A stretch of 64,000 nucleotides of DNA from Amblyomma americanum (lineage: Eukaryota > Arthropoda > Arachnida > Ixodida > Ixodidae): contig NC_135500.1 in NCBI RefSeq assembly GCF_052857255.1, positions 53,841,272 to 53,905,271 of the forward strand, in the 5' to 3' direction. Of the stretch, positions 52,595-63,244 are shown one piece after another. Below the pieces are notes generated by a model, which worked only from the letters and a program-made list of their open reading frames with translations, had not been told where the DNA came from and did not search any database. The position numbers and the translations under genes are program-made. Each line of letters begins with the position of its first letter. Positions within the stretch are counted from its first letter, which is position 1.

Positions 52595-52886
52595 TGACTC
52601 ATCCCCACTAAGCTATGAGGTCTCGCTGGTCATGTCCATGTTCTGGTCGCTCCACAGCCTGGGAAGCATTGGCCGCCTCTTTCGAGCCAGCCTCCTTTGA
52701 ATGGCGTGATCCCTTTAGGCTTGCCGGCGCCGGAGTAGCCGTGCTCTTCCCGTAGGGACAGTACCGCCTTGAAGATGCTGCCGTTCTCGAATATTCAAAT
52801 AAAACTAGGTAGATTAGGAAAAATTAGCTAAATAAACATAGCTGAGGCGACAGGCGATCGAACAACGTCTTCGTCTTCCTCTTCCC
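52595..52886 (-). mobile_element. LINE-4 5' UTR
   Basis: 292 bp from the target duplication to ORF1. On the - strand it opens GGGAAGAGGAAGACGAAGACG. It probably holds the internal promoter, but no element was pinpointed. Confidence 0.7.
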
Positions 52887-52903
52887 GTTTGTGTTCTGAG
52901 TGA
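52887..52903. repeat. 17-bp target-site duplication, right copy
   Basis: GTTTGTGTTCTGAGTGA, identical to 47213-47229, on the 5' side of LINE-4. Confidence 0.9.
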
Positions 52904-53821
52904 ACTATTATTAGCTTTGTTTTAATTGGGTTTAATTGTAAAAGATTGATGAGGCACCAGCCCATTAAATTTAAAAGGTCGGCCTTAATTTTTGATGTTA
53001 GGTCACTTAAGTTATTGCTAGAAGAAAATATGGTAGTGTCATCTGCAAACAGAATGCAGTCAGTGTTACTGAGGCATTTTTGCAGATCAACAATGTAAAT
53101 TAATAAGAGAAGGGGGCCTAAAACATATCCTTGCGGAATTCTTTGAATAATTGTAATTGGTTAGGATGAAGTATTCAATTTTTGTACAAACTAAACTCTG
53201 TTAGCGAGGCAATTACGTAGTAAACAAATAGTGGGCCCACAAATTCCCAGCGCTTCTGGTTTTAAAAAATCATGGGATGATTGATTGTATCAAATGCTTT
53301 CATAAAATCAATGAATACAGCTGCCGCCCAAAGTTAGTTATCAATGAAGTGTTTAATTCTATCAGAAAATTGTATCAGTGCGAGATCAGTGGATAAGTTA
53401 GAGCGAAAACCGAATTGATGAGTTATCAGAAGGCTGAATTTTAGAAGGTAGTTCATTAGACGGTTAAGAACGAGCTTTTCGATTATTTTACTGAAATATG
53501 GAAGACTATTTATCCGACGATAATTAGCCAAACTCCCTTTATCGCATCGCTTATGTGTAGGAATATGCCGTTTTCAAGTTCATTTGGAAAGTCACCAGAC
53601 TTAAACATCTTATCGATAACATTAGTGAGAACGGGCGACAGTTCGTGTGCAACAAGTTTTATTTTAGATGGAAGGATAGAATATAAGCCCCGGTATTTTT
53701 TAAGCTGGTTATTACGTTTATAACTTTATCTGGGGATGTTGGACGCAAATAGAAAGATTAAGGACAACGACTAGGTCGCGAGATTTCAGCGGTAGGCGTT
53801 ATGTCAGGCTAGAAAAAAGAG
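52904..53821 (-). pseudogene. LINE-3 reverse transcriptase
   Basis: 53531-53334 reads Asn-Tyr-Arg-Arg-Ile-Asn-Ser-Leu-Pro-Tyr-Phe-Ser-Lys-Ile-Ile-Glu-Lys, His-Gln-Phe-Gly-Phe-Arg, and further Phe-Ile-Asp-Phe-Met-Lys-Ala-Phe-Asp-Thr-Ile-Asn-His (about 53310). The ADD block near 53045 is Leu-Gln-Met-Thr-Leu, so the catalytic pair is lost. CR1-type signatures. Many stops. Confidence 0.8.
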
Positions 53822-54578
53822 TTAAACGCATTTTGCTATGTCCGTAGGGTTAGTACCATCATTAATTTCTGTAATATTGCAGTCTTGGGCCGACGGATTT
53901 AAAAACTCTTTAATCAATTGCCAGTTCTTATGAGTGCTGTTTTCATTTTCGAGTATTTCGTTTTTATAGTAACACTTTTCACTGTGTTTCATTAGCGAAG
54001 ATAGCGTTTTTGAGGAAATTTTGAATCTTTGTTTTAAAGCGAGGTTTAACGGTTGCGCTTTCATTTTGTTGTGGTTACTTTTTTTTCTAATAGAGCGTAG
54101 TATTTCGTTAGTCATTCATGGATTTTGCGGCGCAGAATACCATTTTACCAATGACGTTACTGTTGTGCATGCGTCAACTGAATCGATTAATTTCTTCAAA
54201 AAAATAATATACGAAGCGTTAGCGCAGTTTTCTTGCAACACATCTGTCCAGTCAACATTGGCTATGAAATCAATAAATTCGTTTTTGTCGAACGAGTATC
54301 TATTTGATTTTTTCAGTGCGCTTTCAGTTGAGCTGTCTATAAGCAAGAATACTGGGTAGTGATCAGTTATTTTAAATGTAATGACTCCGGAAGCATGAGG
54401 TGAAAGGACGTTAGACAACACATGGTCAATGAGCGTACCATGCGAATCAGATGCACAACGAGTTGGTACGTCTAATATAGATTCAATGCCATGACCGAGA
54501 AGAACGTTTGTATATTCAGAGCAAGCATTATCAGCGGTATCAATAATGTTTATGTTCATATCCCCTACAATAATTATT
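53822..54578 (-). pseudogene. LINE-3 endonuclease end and linker
   Basis: Starts Ile-Ile-Ile-Val-Gly-Asp-Met-Asn-Ile-Asn-Ile (GDFN-like), then Thr-Arg-Cys, Thr-Leu-Ile-Asp-His-Val and Ile-Thr-Asp-His-Tyr-Pro-Val (SDH-like), to 54116. The linker 54115-53822 is basic and helical (Leu-Lys-Gln-Arg-Phe-Lys-Ile). The N-terminal catalytic Glu region is truncated away at 54578. Confidence 0.75.
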
Positions 54579-54584
54579 TATTTG

Positions 54585-54790
54585 TTTTCTTTGAGACAGC
54601 GACCGATGTGGAGAGGCTATTTTCTCTATTGAAGCGCTGTTTGCTGGTAGAAAACTTGTGAAATATTGTGTGGGCCTCGGTACAGACGCGGCATCAGCCC
54701 AACAGCCTTTACTCAAAAATGAAGGCACAAGATGCGTGGTTCTAAAGTGCGTAGGCTACCTCCCATTGACTGCTCTTTATATAATGTACT
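54585..54790 (+). pseudogene. hAT-related (ZNF862-like) transposase scrap
   Basis: The + frame reads Phe-Ala-Gly-Arg-Lys-Leu-Val-Lys-Tyr-Cys-Val-Gly-Leu-Gly-Thr-Asp-Ala-Ala-Ser, which matches the G-(T/S)-D-G-A-(A/S) core around the first catalytic Asp in ZNF862/KIAA0543-type hAT proteins. No other part of the domain is found nearby. Confidence 0.55.
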
Positions 54791-55921
54791 AGAATTCTTT
54801 ACGCCAGGCTTTCAAATGAAGCACATGTTCTCAAAAACGGCAGCATGAGTACGGAGAAACGTCGCCGGCCTCATGTGACGCCACTGAGTATTCGTAATAT
54901 AGTCCGAAGTGATGGCAGCCATGCTGGAAATCTTCCCACATACACCTACCGGCTTAATTCTGTGCGTCAAGTTGGCTCAGCATAGCACCTGCCTTGCGAT
55001 TAATTGTGAATAAGTGGGCTATACTGGAAGGCCGCTTTAATCGGTGCCTTGAAAAGTAGAGAACGGTGCTACGCAGAACGAATACATATTACGGAAATTT
55101 ATCCCGATGAGCAAAATTTGCTTTTTGTTGGATTTGTAATCGGTGAAATTAATTTGAGCGAATGAAGAAGCGCTTCGGTAGAACAACCCGGCCCCTGTCC
55201 GGCGAGCTTTAGCTCTACCGTACGGTACCTACGCCAATTTTTTTTGTGAAAACGCTAATGAGTTGCGTGCAGCTACGCAGAACGACAACACTGAATGGGA
55301 GCAGCACATATGTTACATCTCAGGGCATGCGGTAGTGTTTTTCCTCGACAGCCCCGAAATATCTTCCCTCAGCGTCTCTGACAAACGTTTCGTGCTGGGT
55401 AGGTGCCGCAGCGTTTCTTCTTTTTCCCTGCTGTAAAATGAGCTCAAGAGGCATTACTGCGAACCTAAAGCTTCTGAGTGACCGGGACCGTCCCGAACTT
55501 CATGGGTTTTGTCCATCGTCCATTCGGTGATTTCATAGCAGCAAATTCAATTTATGCAATCGAATCTGTCAATTTCATGCTCGAACTAAAGTCGACGATC
55601 TGTTAGAGAATACCCGGTTCAAAATGAATTAATTATGGGTAAGCGTAACAAATGCAAAAATTGTTGGAAAGCCGATCGACGTGCCCGCTGATGAAGTTGA
55701 AAGTCCCATAGAACCCAACCAGAATTCGCCACCTGGCAGCAGCGGGTCTCCAGCTGGACGCCAATTCTCATAGATTGCTAGGACGCAAGGGCCATATCAC
55801 CCATCCCTCCTCGCCCACCTTTTCTCCTTCATTTAACACCCACCCACTCCTTCCTTTTCTTTCTATGCTCTTCCATACTCCCCTTATGCATAGAAGGCAA
55901 TAAATAACGTTATAAAAATAT
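54791..55921. other. No gene recognised
   Basis: No supported coding sequence. A pyrimidine-rich tract (55795-55880) and AATAAATAACG at 55899 could be an LTR or UTR end preceding the Gypsy gag. Confidence 0.4.
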
Positions 55922-56630
55922 TTGTCAGCCTCGTCCGACAGCAGCCAAAAGCCGTCGAAGAATTCATGTAAGAAGCCTGCACCATCGAGAAGACCCTGTA
56001 CGTCCGGACTAGGCAGTACATCCGCCCTGCCTCTGTATGTCCAATCCTTGCGGACACTACGACGACCACCAGCGACAACTTGTTATCCGCAAAATCGTCC
56101 CCAAGGAGCTACGACGACTGCTGCCATCCTCCGCACAGCCCCAAGCAGTGACTCTCATGGATGCGGCGCGTGGAGTGCAACGGGCACTCGGCCCCCCGGC
56201 GGCCACAGAACCTCAGACCATGACCTACGCCGCTGTGGTATGCACTCCGCATCCCCAACGACACCCCCTACGTCTTCTCCGAGAGGAGCCACCTGTTCCA
56301 GAATACCACCCCCCACCACCCACCCGCCCAGCCAACGAACAACGCTCAAGCCCCAGGAAATGCGACGCCTGGAGGACTTCCGGCAATCGACGTTTTTCTA
56401 CTATTGTGGGGAGGTCGGCCATATTCTTTGTCAGTGCCCGTACGGACGTATCGGTCTTCGTGGATTTGCCGCTGACGCACCACGACTAGGGTTCGGCCAA
56501 CGTCAGCAAGAAATCGACGAGTAGGCCTACCTACGTCGAGAAGAGTACTAACCATACCGCCTTTAGCGCTCACCATCGCCGTCAGCCTCGCGCTTTGCAT
56601 CGCCACGCCACCGCTGCGCAGTTGCGGTAG
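55922..56630 (+). pseudogene. Gypsy gag C-terminus
   Basis: Readable parts are Glu-Leu-Arg-Arg-Leu-Leu-Pro, Gln-Thr-Met-Thr-Tyr-Ala-Ala-Val-Val and the knuckle Tyr-Tyr-Cys-Gly-Glu-Val-Gly-His-Ile-Leu-Cys-Gln-Cys-Pro (56400-56440), whose first Cys is Tyr. Then Gly-Leu-Arg-Gly-Phe-Ala. Frames shift at least twice. Long - strand open frames here are shadows of the Pro/Gly-rich code. Confidence 0.75.
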
Positions 56631-56689
56631 GAGGAAGGTCTCCCAGACTATGTAAAAGAAACTGAAGACATCAACCTCCGGAGCAACCG

Positions 56690-57620
56690 ACGCCGCATAC
56701 AATGACAACGTCGATCACGGCACGAACCGTCTTCAAAACGACGCCGCTATCGAGGAAAGCTTCGCCGACACGTTGTACCCACGATTCCAATACCCGACGA
56801 AGCCGTGACCTGACGTCCAGGACGACGTGCAACGCAAGAGCCAGGACGTCCGACTTAGTGGTAGTTATCGACGGCCGAAAAGTTACCGCTCTAGTCGACA
56901 CAGGAACCGATTACTTGGTGATGAATGGAACCTCATTACGGCATCAGGAAGATGCACTCGACGAGTGACTACCGAAGGACACACCCATCCTGCGACGCTC
57001 GTTCTGCAACGGCAATGTTCCTGAGAAGTGATCGTGGGCATGGATGTCCTTAATGAGCATCAAGCGATCATCGACCGGCGATCCAAGCTGATCACGCTTT
57101 CGACGCACGAGGCCATCCCTTCGATGAGAACTCGGAAACGCTGCCCTGAGTGTCCTGGAGGAAGAAGTGAGCATCCCACCCTGTTTTTATGCGTTATCCT
57201 GGCCATAGGCACCACATAAGCCATTAACGCGGAAGCCATCATCGAGGGGAACATGAAGTTGCTTCTAGACTGAGGAATCAGCATCGCAGGAGGCATCGTA
57301 CATTTCCTCAATGGCCAGGCGGAAGTGCTGCAGACTAAATTCTGCGAAGAATACCAGCACATTAACAGAGCACCGACGATTGCTTTGTTCGACGAAACAT
57401 CGAAGGTACGAGACTCCTTCACACGCTTCGACCCGTCCTCAGAGGATTCGCCTGACCAAGCGAACTCGCCCACTTTCGACATCAACTCAGCCCTGCCCCG
57501 GAACAGACAAGACCATATCCGCAATCTGCTTTGAAATTAGAGCAACTTTTTTTGGCCATCGCCGAAGGTCCAACAAACGCCGATCGCCAAGCCTCGCATT
57601 ATAACCGACTAGCCCGAATG
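56690..57620 (+). pseudogene. Gypsy protease and connection
   Basis: Val-Thr-Ala-Leu-Val-Asp-Thr-Gly-Thr-Asp-Tyr near 56884-56920 is an intact DTG active site. Ile-Val-Gly-Met-Asp-Val-Leu-Asn-Glu-His follows near 57031, then Phe-Asp-Ile-Asn-Ser-Ala-Leu-Pro (57475-57500), which precedes RT in this lineage. Confidence 0.75.
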
Positions 57621-58166
57621 TCCTCTACGCCAAAGCCCCTACCGTGTGTCGCCGCAAGAAAGACAAGCCATCCGGGAGCAAGTGAATAATCGTTTCGAGA
57701 CGACGTCATCCAGTGTTCACAGATCCCATGGGCGGCACCGGCTGTTCTAGTGATAAAGACGGCGAACTTCGATTCTGGGTTAAATACTACGACTTGAACA
57801 ACATTACAAAGAAGGACGTCTACCCCTTCCCCCGCATCGACGACACACTGGACCAGCTCTGCAACGCCAAGTATTTCTCATGGATGGACCTCAAGAGGCT
57901 ACTGGCAAATTGAGGTCGATGAGATAGATCGCAAGCAGACGGCATTCACAACTCCGGATGGGCTCTGAGTTCAAGGTCATGCCATTTGGTCTCTGTTCCG
58001 CACCAGCAACGTTTCAGCGAGTAATGGATGCAGTGCTGGCAAGGCTGAAGTGGCAAATTTGTCTGGTCTATTTAGATGACGTCATTGCCTTCGCTTGGAA
58101 CATTGAAGAGGACCTCAAAAGACATCGCACAGTACTAGATGCCATCAAGGCTTCTGTAGAGGTATG
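57621..58166 (+). pseudogene. Gypsy reverse transcriptase
   Basis: Tyr-Asp-Leu-Asn-Asn-Ile-Thr-Lys-Lys-Asp-Val-Tyr-Pro, Phe-Ser-Trp-Met-Asp-Leu (first catalytic Asp), Phe-Lys-Val-Met-Pro-Phe-Gly-Leu-Cys-Ser-Ala-Pro-Ala-Thr-Phe-Gln, and Leu-Val-Tyr-Leu-Asp-Asp-Val (58057-58083). Frames break near 57905 and 57960. The thumb, RNase H and integrase are missing. Confidence 0.85.
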
Positions 58167-58512
58167 AAGGGTAAAAAAATCACTGAAAATTTGAAAAAAA
58201 AAACAAGTGTTTTCTTTTTTTTCAAGCAGGGTGAACATAAAAAAAATACAAAATTTCCGCGCGGATTTTTTTCCCGCAACCCAACATCAGGGCGCTTTAC
58301 CGAAACCAGAACTCGCGGCAAAACCAGTCGCTCGTTTTGAGTTCCTCTCGAGGGCCGCAGCTGAACCGGTGGAGGATCGCCATCGTCATTTTCAATTGGC
58401 GTGCCGTGTCCCTTCACGCCTCGACGTACTCGAAACGTTATAACTTCTACATGCTATTGGTCTCTACCTTCTGTACTTCGCCGTGGCGTGGCTATGAATT
58501 TCAAGTTTCGCT
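58167..58512. other. No gene; possible promoter-proximal DNA of the BED exon
   Basis: AT-rich then mixed. An open frame 58337-58684 is out of frame with the BED exon. Confidence 0.35.
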
Positions 58513-58744
58513 ATGGTTCTTCCACGAGCGCCGGTGTTTAAACATTTTAACGTATGTGACTCGCCTACAGCAGGCAAAAAGATGCAAGCGTGTTGCAAAT
58601 ACTGTGACGCGTCGCATGGCTTCCCTCACGCTGCATGTCTCACGAAACATCTCTTGTCCTGCAAAAAGTGCCCTCAAGAGGTGAAGGACGTGTATGACGT
58701 CGCAGCCCAAAACAAGCCGTCTGGGAGTCCCTCGGCGGTCTCAA
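58513..58744 (+). CDS. BED-type zinc-finger exon (hAT-related)
   Basis: ATG at 58513. The peptide has aromatic residues followed by Cys-Cys-Lys-Tyr-Cys-Asp-Ala-Ser-His, then Ala-Cys-Leu-Thr-Lys-His-Leu-Leu-Ser-Cys-Lys-Lys-Cys-Pro, the CxxC...H...(H/C) of a BED finger, with Val-Lys after it. The exon ends at a strong donor, GTGAGTGCCC, from 58745 (phase 1). BED fingers bind DNA and often form the N-terminus of hAT transposases. No downstream transposase exon follows in the window, so it may be a domesticated gene start or an orphan remnant. Frame and splice site are intact. Confidence 0.6.
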
Positions 58745-59685
58745 GTGAGTGCCCTAGTGAAAAATCGCGTATATATGTGTTATACGTGTCTCATATATAC
58801 GCAATTATTGGATATCTGCCCACATATGTGCTCGTAAATATATGGGCTCGTATACATATGTATACATATATATTGCGAAACATTTATACGTGTGATTCGC
58901 GTCTTGTATACACGCAATTATTGGGTGCATGTCATACCTGTCCCTCGTATATACGAGGGCTTCGTAGCCTTTGTACAGATACGAAGGCCTCGCCATGGGG
59001 ACACAATGGCCTTGCAACTCGTACTCTGGTGTGCAGTTAATGGCTCTGACTATGTATGCTACCTGAATGAACTTGTCTGCAGTGGATAAAAATATTTTCG
59101 GTGCCTTTATTTTATCATTTTTATCTGACTACAGTCATCGACTACATGGCAGGTGCAGGCGATGATTACTTGACGTCCCTCAGCATTTCCGCCTGGTAGC
59201 GATTTAACTGCTCTCCGCATTTCCTCATCCTCGGCAGCTCGTGCAAGCTTTGATGTATGCATCAATACATCTGAAAGAGTATTATTCATGACAAAATTGA
59301 AGACATGCATGTGGTGTAAAATAAAGGTATTTAAGTCTTACACATTTAAATAAAGGTGCCATGCCATGGTCGTTCTTAATTTTGCAGTTCTGTGTTTCAG
59401 TAACAAATAAAGAGCTTAAGATTTCATTTCCGAAATTTGGCAGCCCTGGTAGCGCTGTAAATTCCAAAAAATGTGTTTGAAATTGAGACCGCGAGACTCC
59501 TCCCACCGGCGGCGACCGCCATATTGAATGCTGTCGTGACGTCATCAGGGCATGCACGAAGAAGCGTCCTCTGCTCTCGTTGCTGCAATATGCGCAGCGA
59601 GGTCTCATTCTGCCCTGTGCTTTCGCGGGCAATCGAAGTAGCTGTCGTCACCCATTTATGAGTGACTGGTGCCGCAAAAGCGATA
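58745..59685. other. No gene; short AT-rich repeat dimer
   Basis: ACGCAATTATTGG occurs at 58799 and 58913 (~114 bp apart), with TATACG-rich sequence between, suggesting a decayed dimer repeat. Minus-strand open frames 59107-59310 and 59282-59632 have no recognised domain. Confidence 0.45.
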
Positions 59686-60723
59686 GTAACAGTAGAGACA
59701 TTTAGTATAGCGTATGAGCGCTTGCGTACGCTATACGCAAGCATTAAGCGGGAGGTAACAGAGGAGGTCGCATGACCACTTTTAGTTTATCGTATGCCAA
59801 CCTGAACGCAACGATAGCGTAGGTTGCAGTGGCGCCATCTGGTGTTAAATAGTGAAAATATGTTGTGACAGTTTTTTCTATTTAGCCAAGGCATGGCCAA
59901 GGTTATCCAAGTCGCATCAAGCCGGTTGCGTGGCCAAATGGTTCGTGCTCTGCACTGTGGAGGTTGGGCCCGACTTTGTTTAGGTAAACGAACCGAGCGA
60001 GGTTCTTAATAACGTCATGGTGCGTACTAGCATCCTATCGGGCCGCTACCGCCTAGCGTTTTTAAGCTGAGACGACATCGAAGCCGTGATGATGCGCCAG
60101 CGTGAACAGCAATGCAGACTCTATGCGCTGTCAACACGGTGGCTGCCATCTGAGAAGCACGACCACGATGTCAACGCACACACGTGCTACGAGCACTGCG
60201 ATGCAGCGTTGCTGCGACGGGCGTGGTGGCTAGCCTAGACGGACCAGCTAACCACCGAAACGTCTACTTTTGGCAAGGCTGTGACTACATTTCCTTAAGA
60301 ATCCAAATCAAGGCAATCCACAGTCGGTTCTGTCTTGTTAGGGTCAAGAGCTGCGGAATCGTTACACAGAATCGAAAATTGGGCAAGTTTATTCCTCTTT
60401 CTTTATGCTGTTGGCGAGGCGAGGCAAAGCGAATATCACGTGTGCCAATTAAAGCAAAGAATATGACTAAAAATCCAATAACACTGACGAATTCTCTCCG
60501 AAGCTTGGGACGTGGGCGCCGCCATCTTGACAACGCTATTTTTCCTAGCGTACGCAAGAGCACGCACGCTAAATTCGAGAAATAGCGTACGTAACGCGCA
60601 CGTACACTAAACCTCGGTTTGGAAAAGGGTTTAGCGCACGCGCAGTACAAAGCACGCTATTTTATAGCGTACGCTATGCCTTTGCGTATGTCTGCGTACG
60701 CTATACTAAAAGTATCTAGTAAC
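59686..60723. mobile_element. ~1.04 kb element with TIR containing TTTAGTATAGCGTA
   Basis: The left end (59686-59714) and the complement of the right end (60697-60723) share GTAAC/GTTAC, TAGA-AC and TTTAGTATAGCGTA. GCGTACGC-like palindromic motifs recur just inside both ends (59720-59740; 60548-60700). No transposase frame or clear target duplication. Probably a non-autonomous DNA transposon. Confidence 0.65.
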
Positions 60724-63244
60724 TTAGTTTTTCTTCGGTATAGGTACGGTCCGGTCACACTACAGGTCGATGCGATGGCGATCGACGGTCGGTGGGCTGG
60801 TCGGTAGGCAAATGCCGTCGCTGACGCACTGGTCTGTCACACTAGACCGACGGTGATACTAGCACGATCAACGACTGCGTATCGTAGTAATGTTAAGAGT
60901 CAGCTTAGTGGGAACTGGCAGAGGGTGGTGGGGGACTAGTTGGTATGACATTCTATAAACTTAAAGATTTTAAAACTTATTGGAACCCATGATAAGCACG
61001 GCGACGTACGGAATGTGCGTGCACCAGTGAAGATGTGTTTTCATTCGGTGCCTGCGCATAGAACCGATCGGCGGGTAGTCGACACGGGCAGAAAACGCCG
61101 CACGACGGTGCCGCTCGTTGCTCACCACCCGTCGCCTGGGCCTGTGCGGCCGAGCGAAAGCTACGCCCGGTGAGGCGACGACCGGAAAACTGCGCTTGTG
61201 TACCATATTCATATCGCAAAAATTGAAGCGAGCGGCTTCATAATATATCTTCACACTTTTTTACTAATCAGTGAGGAACTTTTGCCATATTCTTGAATTT
61301 CGCTCGAGAGACCACAGGCACCTTTCGTGAGGAGGCCTGGCGAGTCCGCAGGATTCGTGTGTGGGATTTCGGCGATTGCGGAGAGCGAATTCGCAAGTTT
61401 TAACCCATGCAAATAGCTGTTGAGAGTAGTTTTGGCTACAGTGTCCTCAAAGCGACGACTGTCTGTATCGCAGCTGACGCGAGTGCACTTAGGGGGAAGT
61501 GCCGATATGTGCCATGGTCTGCAAATCATGTGCATAAGGCGGCCGGCAGCAGCCGTCGGCGTCGACTGTGGAAAACAAATCTGGTTGTTTTCATTATTTC
61601 AATTAATGTCAGAACGTATTTTCAGCTAAAGCGATCTAAAATACAAGCAGCAGGAAGCGCCGGTATTCTACGCGTAGCGTTTCCCAAGCAGGCGATATAG
61701 CATCATCGGCGCTAATTGCAGTGTTATCATAGTGTGTAAATGATTAAAAGTGCGATTTGCGAGCAATAGTACGTAATATTTAAGAGAATGAGAACCCACC
61801 AAGCGTTTATGCCACGCAAACTGGTAGTACTGTTTGCGCACAGCCATGTAGACAACCTCAGCGCGGGGCCGCAGTTGTCGTAATCGTCGCACTCCTGGAG
61901 CACAATGCGCCCGCACACCGAAATGCTAAAAGGTGTACCAGAGTCCTTCAATGCTCTTTCTGGTCACGATACTCCGGCCAAAGTTTCATACAAGGACAGC
62001 GCTTGCCGCTAGTGGCGTAGCTGTCGGAGAGTGGGCACGAATCGGCCGCGCGCAATATTCGCAGCGGCTGTTTTCGGCCAGCAGGCTTAATTTTTTTACT
62101 CGGCTCACGTTCATTTCGTATCTGTGTTTACTGCAGTAGGGGCGCTACTAGAATTTACCGGTTATTACCTGAAATCTTGGCTGCAGCATATGGACACTGA
62201 AAAGCGCGATCGACGGCGGCCGCTAGTAAACTTGCCAGCAACCGCTTTCTGATCAACGCGCTTTTCTTGCAGATTGTTATGGAACAGTGATTTTTCTACA
62301 TGGGTCCAGGCAGCGCACTGCTGAGCCATTAATTTTCACCGGAACATGAATGCACCATGGACGATCTAGCGCAGCGGTTTGCGTTGTGCCAGCCGAGTCC
62401 TTGCTTACGTCGAAGTGCATAAGAAACGCTTATGGCTGGCGCTTACCTTGTGACAAATACGGCAAGCTCGCTGATGCTGAAAATCAGACGTCATTTGAAG
62501 AACCGCAGTGTGAGCTGCAGAAGCTGTCACATGACGAAAGCACCGGCAGTTTGATAGCGCTACCTGACAAGTTTTTGCTGACGCTTTCGGCGGTGGCAAA
62601 GCCAGCTTCTGAATACTCGTGCTGCATAAGCCATTTATTTACGGTTTGTCACGCTGTAACCACAAAGACGCTGGCGAGTGCAAGGAAACAATGAAATTTA
62701 TTGTTCAGTGCTCACTTGCTGGCTGCGTGCTACCAAAATTAGAAACAAGCTGTCAGTGTTCACGCAATAAACAAGAAAAGTGAGCAGTGATAAGACGCAT
62801 GGAGCAACATGCATAAAACAAAAGCAATAAGCAAACGAAAAAGTACACTTGTCTACTTAACCAAAAGGGTCACACTTGGGCATGATCATATTTGTTTGCG
62901 ATAATGAGGTAAAATGTAAAACATACGAAGAAACACACACAGTGCTTTGTTACATGGCAGTGTGCACGCAATAAAATAGGAAAACATATATTTGATACTA
63001 AAAACAACATAACGACCCAGATGCTTGTGGTTCCAGTAAAAAAGGCGAAATAAAAAACCCTACAAACTCCCGAGGAACACACAACCGGCATCATTACACA
63101 AAAGCTATAAAATATAAAGATGAAGAAAATGGTGACACAACTATGCATGTTTTCACATAAGACCACACAGAATAACATACATGCTCCTGAGAGACGCCTG
63201 TCATGGATTTATAAAAGACAGAAAACAAATTTAAGGTGGCAGCA
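60724..63244. other. No gene recognised
   Basis: Open frames (for example 62350-62694) carry no domain I recognise. GGTC-GTCACACTA occurs twice (60748 and 60831), perhaps a small repeat. No SINE or LINE signature was found. Confidence 0.4.

Larger units (their letters stand above)
47230..52886 (-). mobile_element. LINE-4: full-length I-group LINE with 17-bp target duplication
   Basis: 5,657 bp between perfect direct repeats. On the - strand: 5' UTR (52886-52595), ORF1, ORF2 with endonuclease, reverse transcriptase (YADD), RNase H and zinc tail, a repeat-bearing 3' UTR, and a 3' tail of CAACTCAACTCACACAAC. Both ends are present, so it inserted as a complete copy. Several frameshifts have since broken ORF1 and ORF2, but ORF2 keeps a 589-codon open stretch. 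Confidence 0.9.
46265..54578 (-). mobile_element. LINE-3: CR1-like LINE, split by LINE-4
   Basis: Two parts: 54578-52904 (endonuclease end, reverse transcriptase) and 47212-46265 (C-terminus and 3' UTR). They are joined at the 17-bp duplication GTTTGTGTTCTGAGTGA around LINE-4. RT signatures are of the CR1/L2 type (DFxKAFDTxNH). The 5' end is truncated at about 54578, next to a hAT-type scrap. Confidence 0.8.
55922..58166 (+). mobile_element. Gypsy (Ty3) retrotransposon gag-pol fragment
   Basis: Gag C-terminus, CCHC knuckle, protease and reverse transcriptase in order on the + strand; RNase H, integrase and both LTRs are absent. The sequence stops abruptly after the RT palm (Asp-Ala-Ile-Lys-Ala-Ser) at 58166. 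It belongs to a different lineage from the elements at 2836 and 20511. Confidence 0.85.

Noticed and set aside
56155..56708. Minus-strand Gly/Val-rich frames
   Set aside because: Shadows of the + strand Gypsy gag.
62350..62694. 114-codon frame as a gene
   Set aside because: No domain, no clear splice sites and no neighbouring exon; likely chance.
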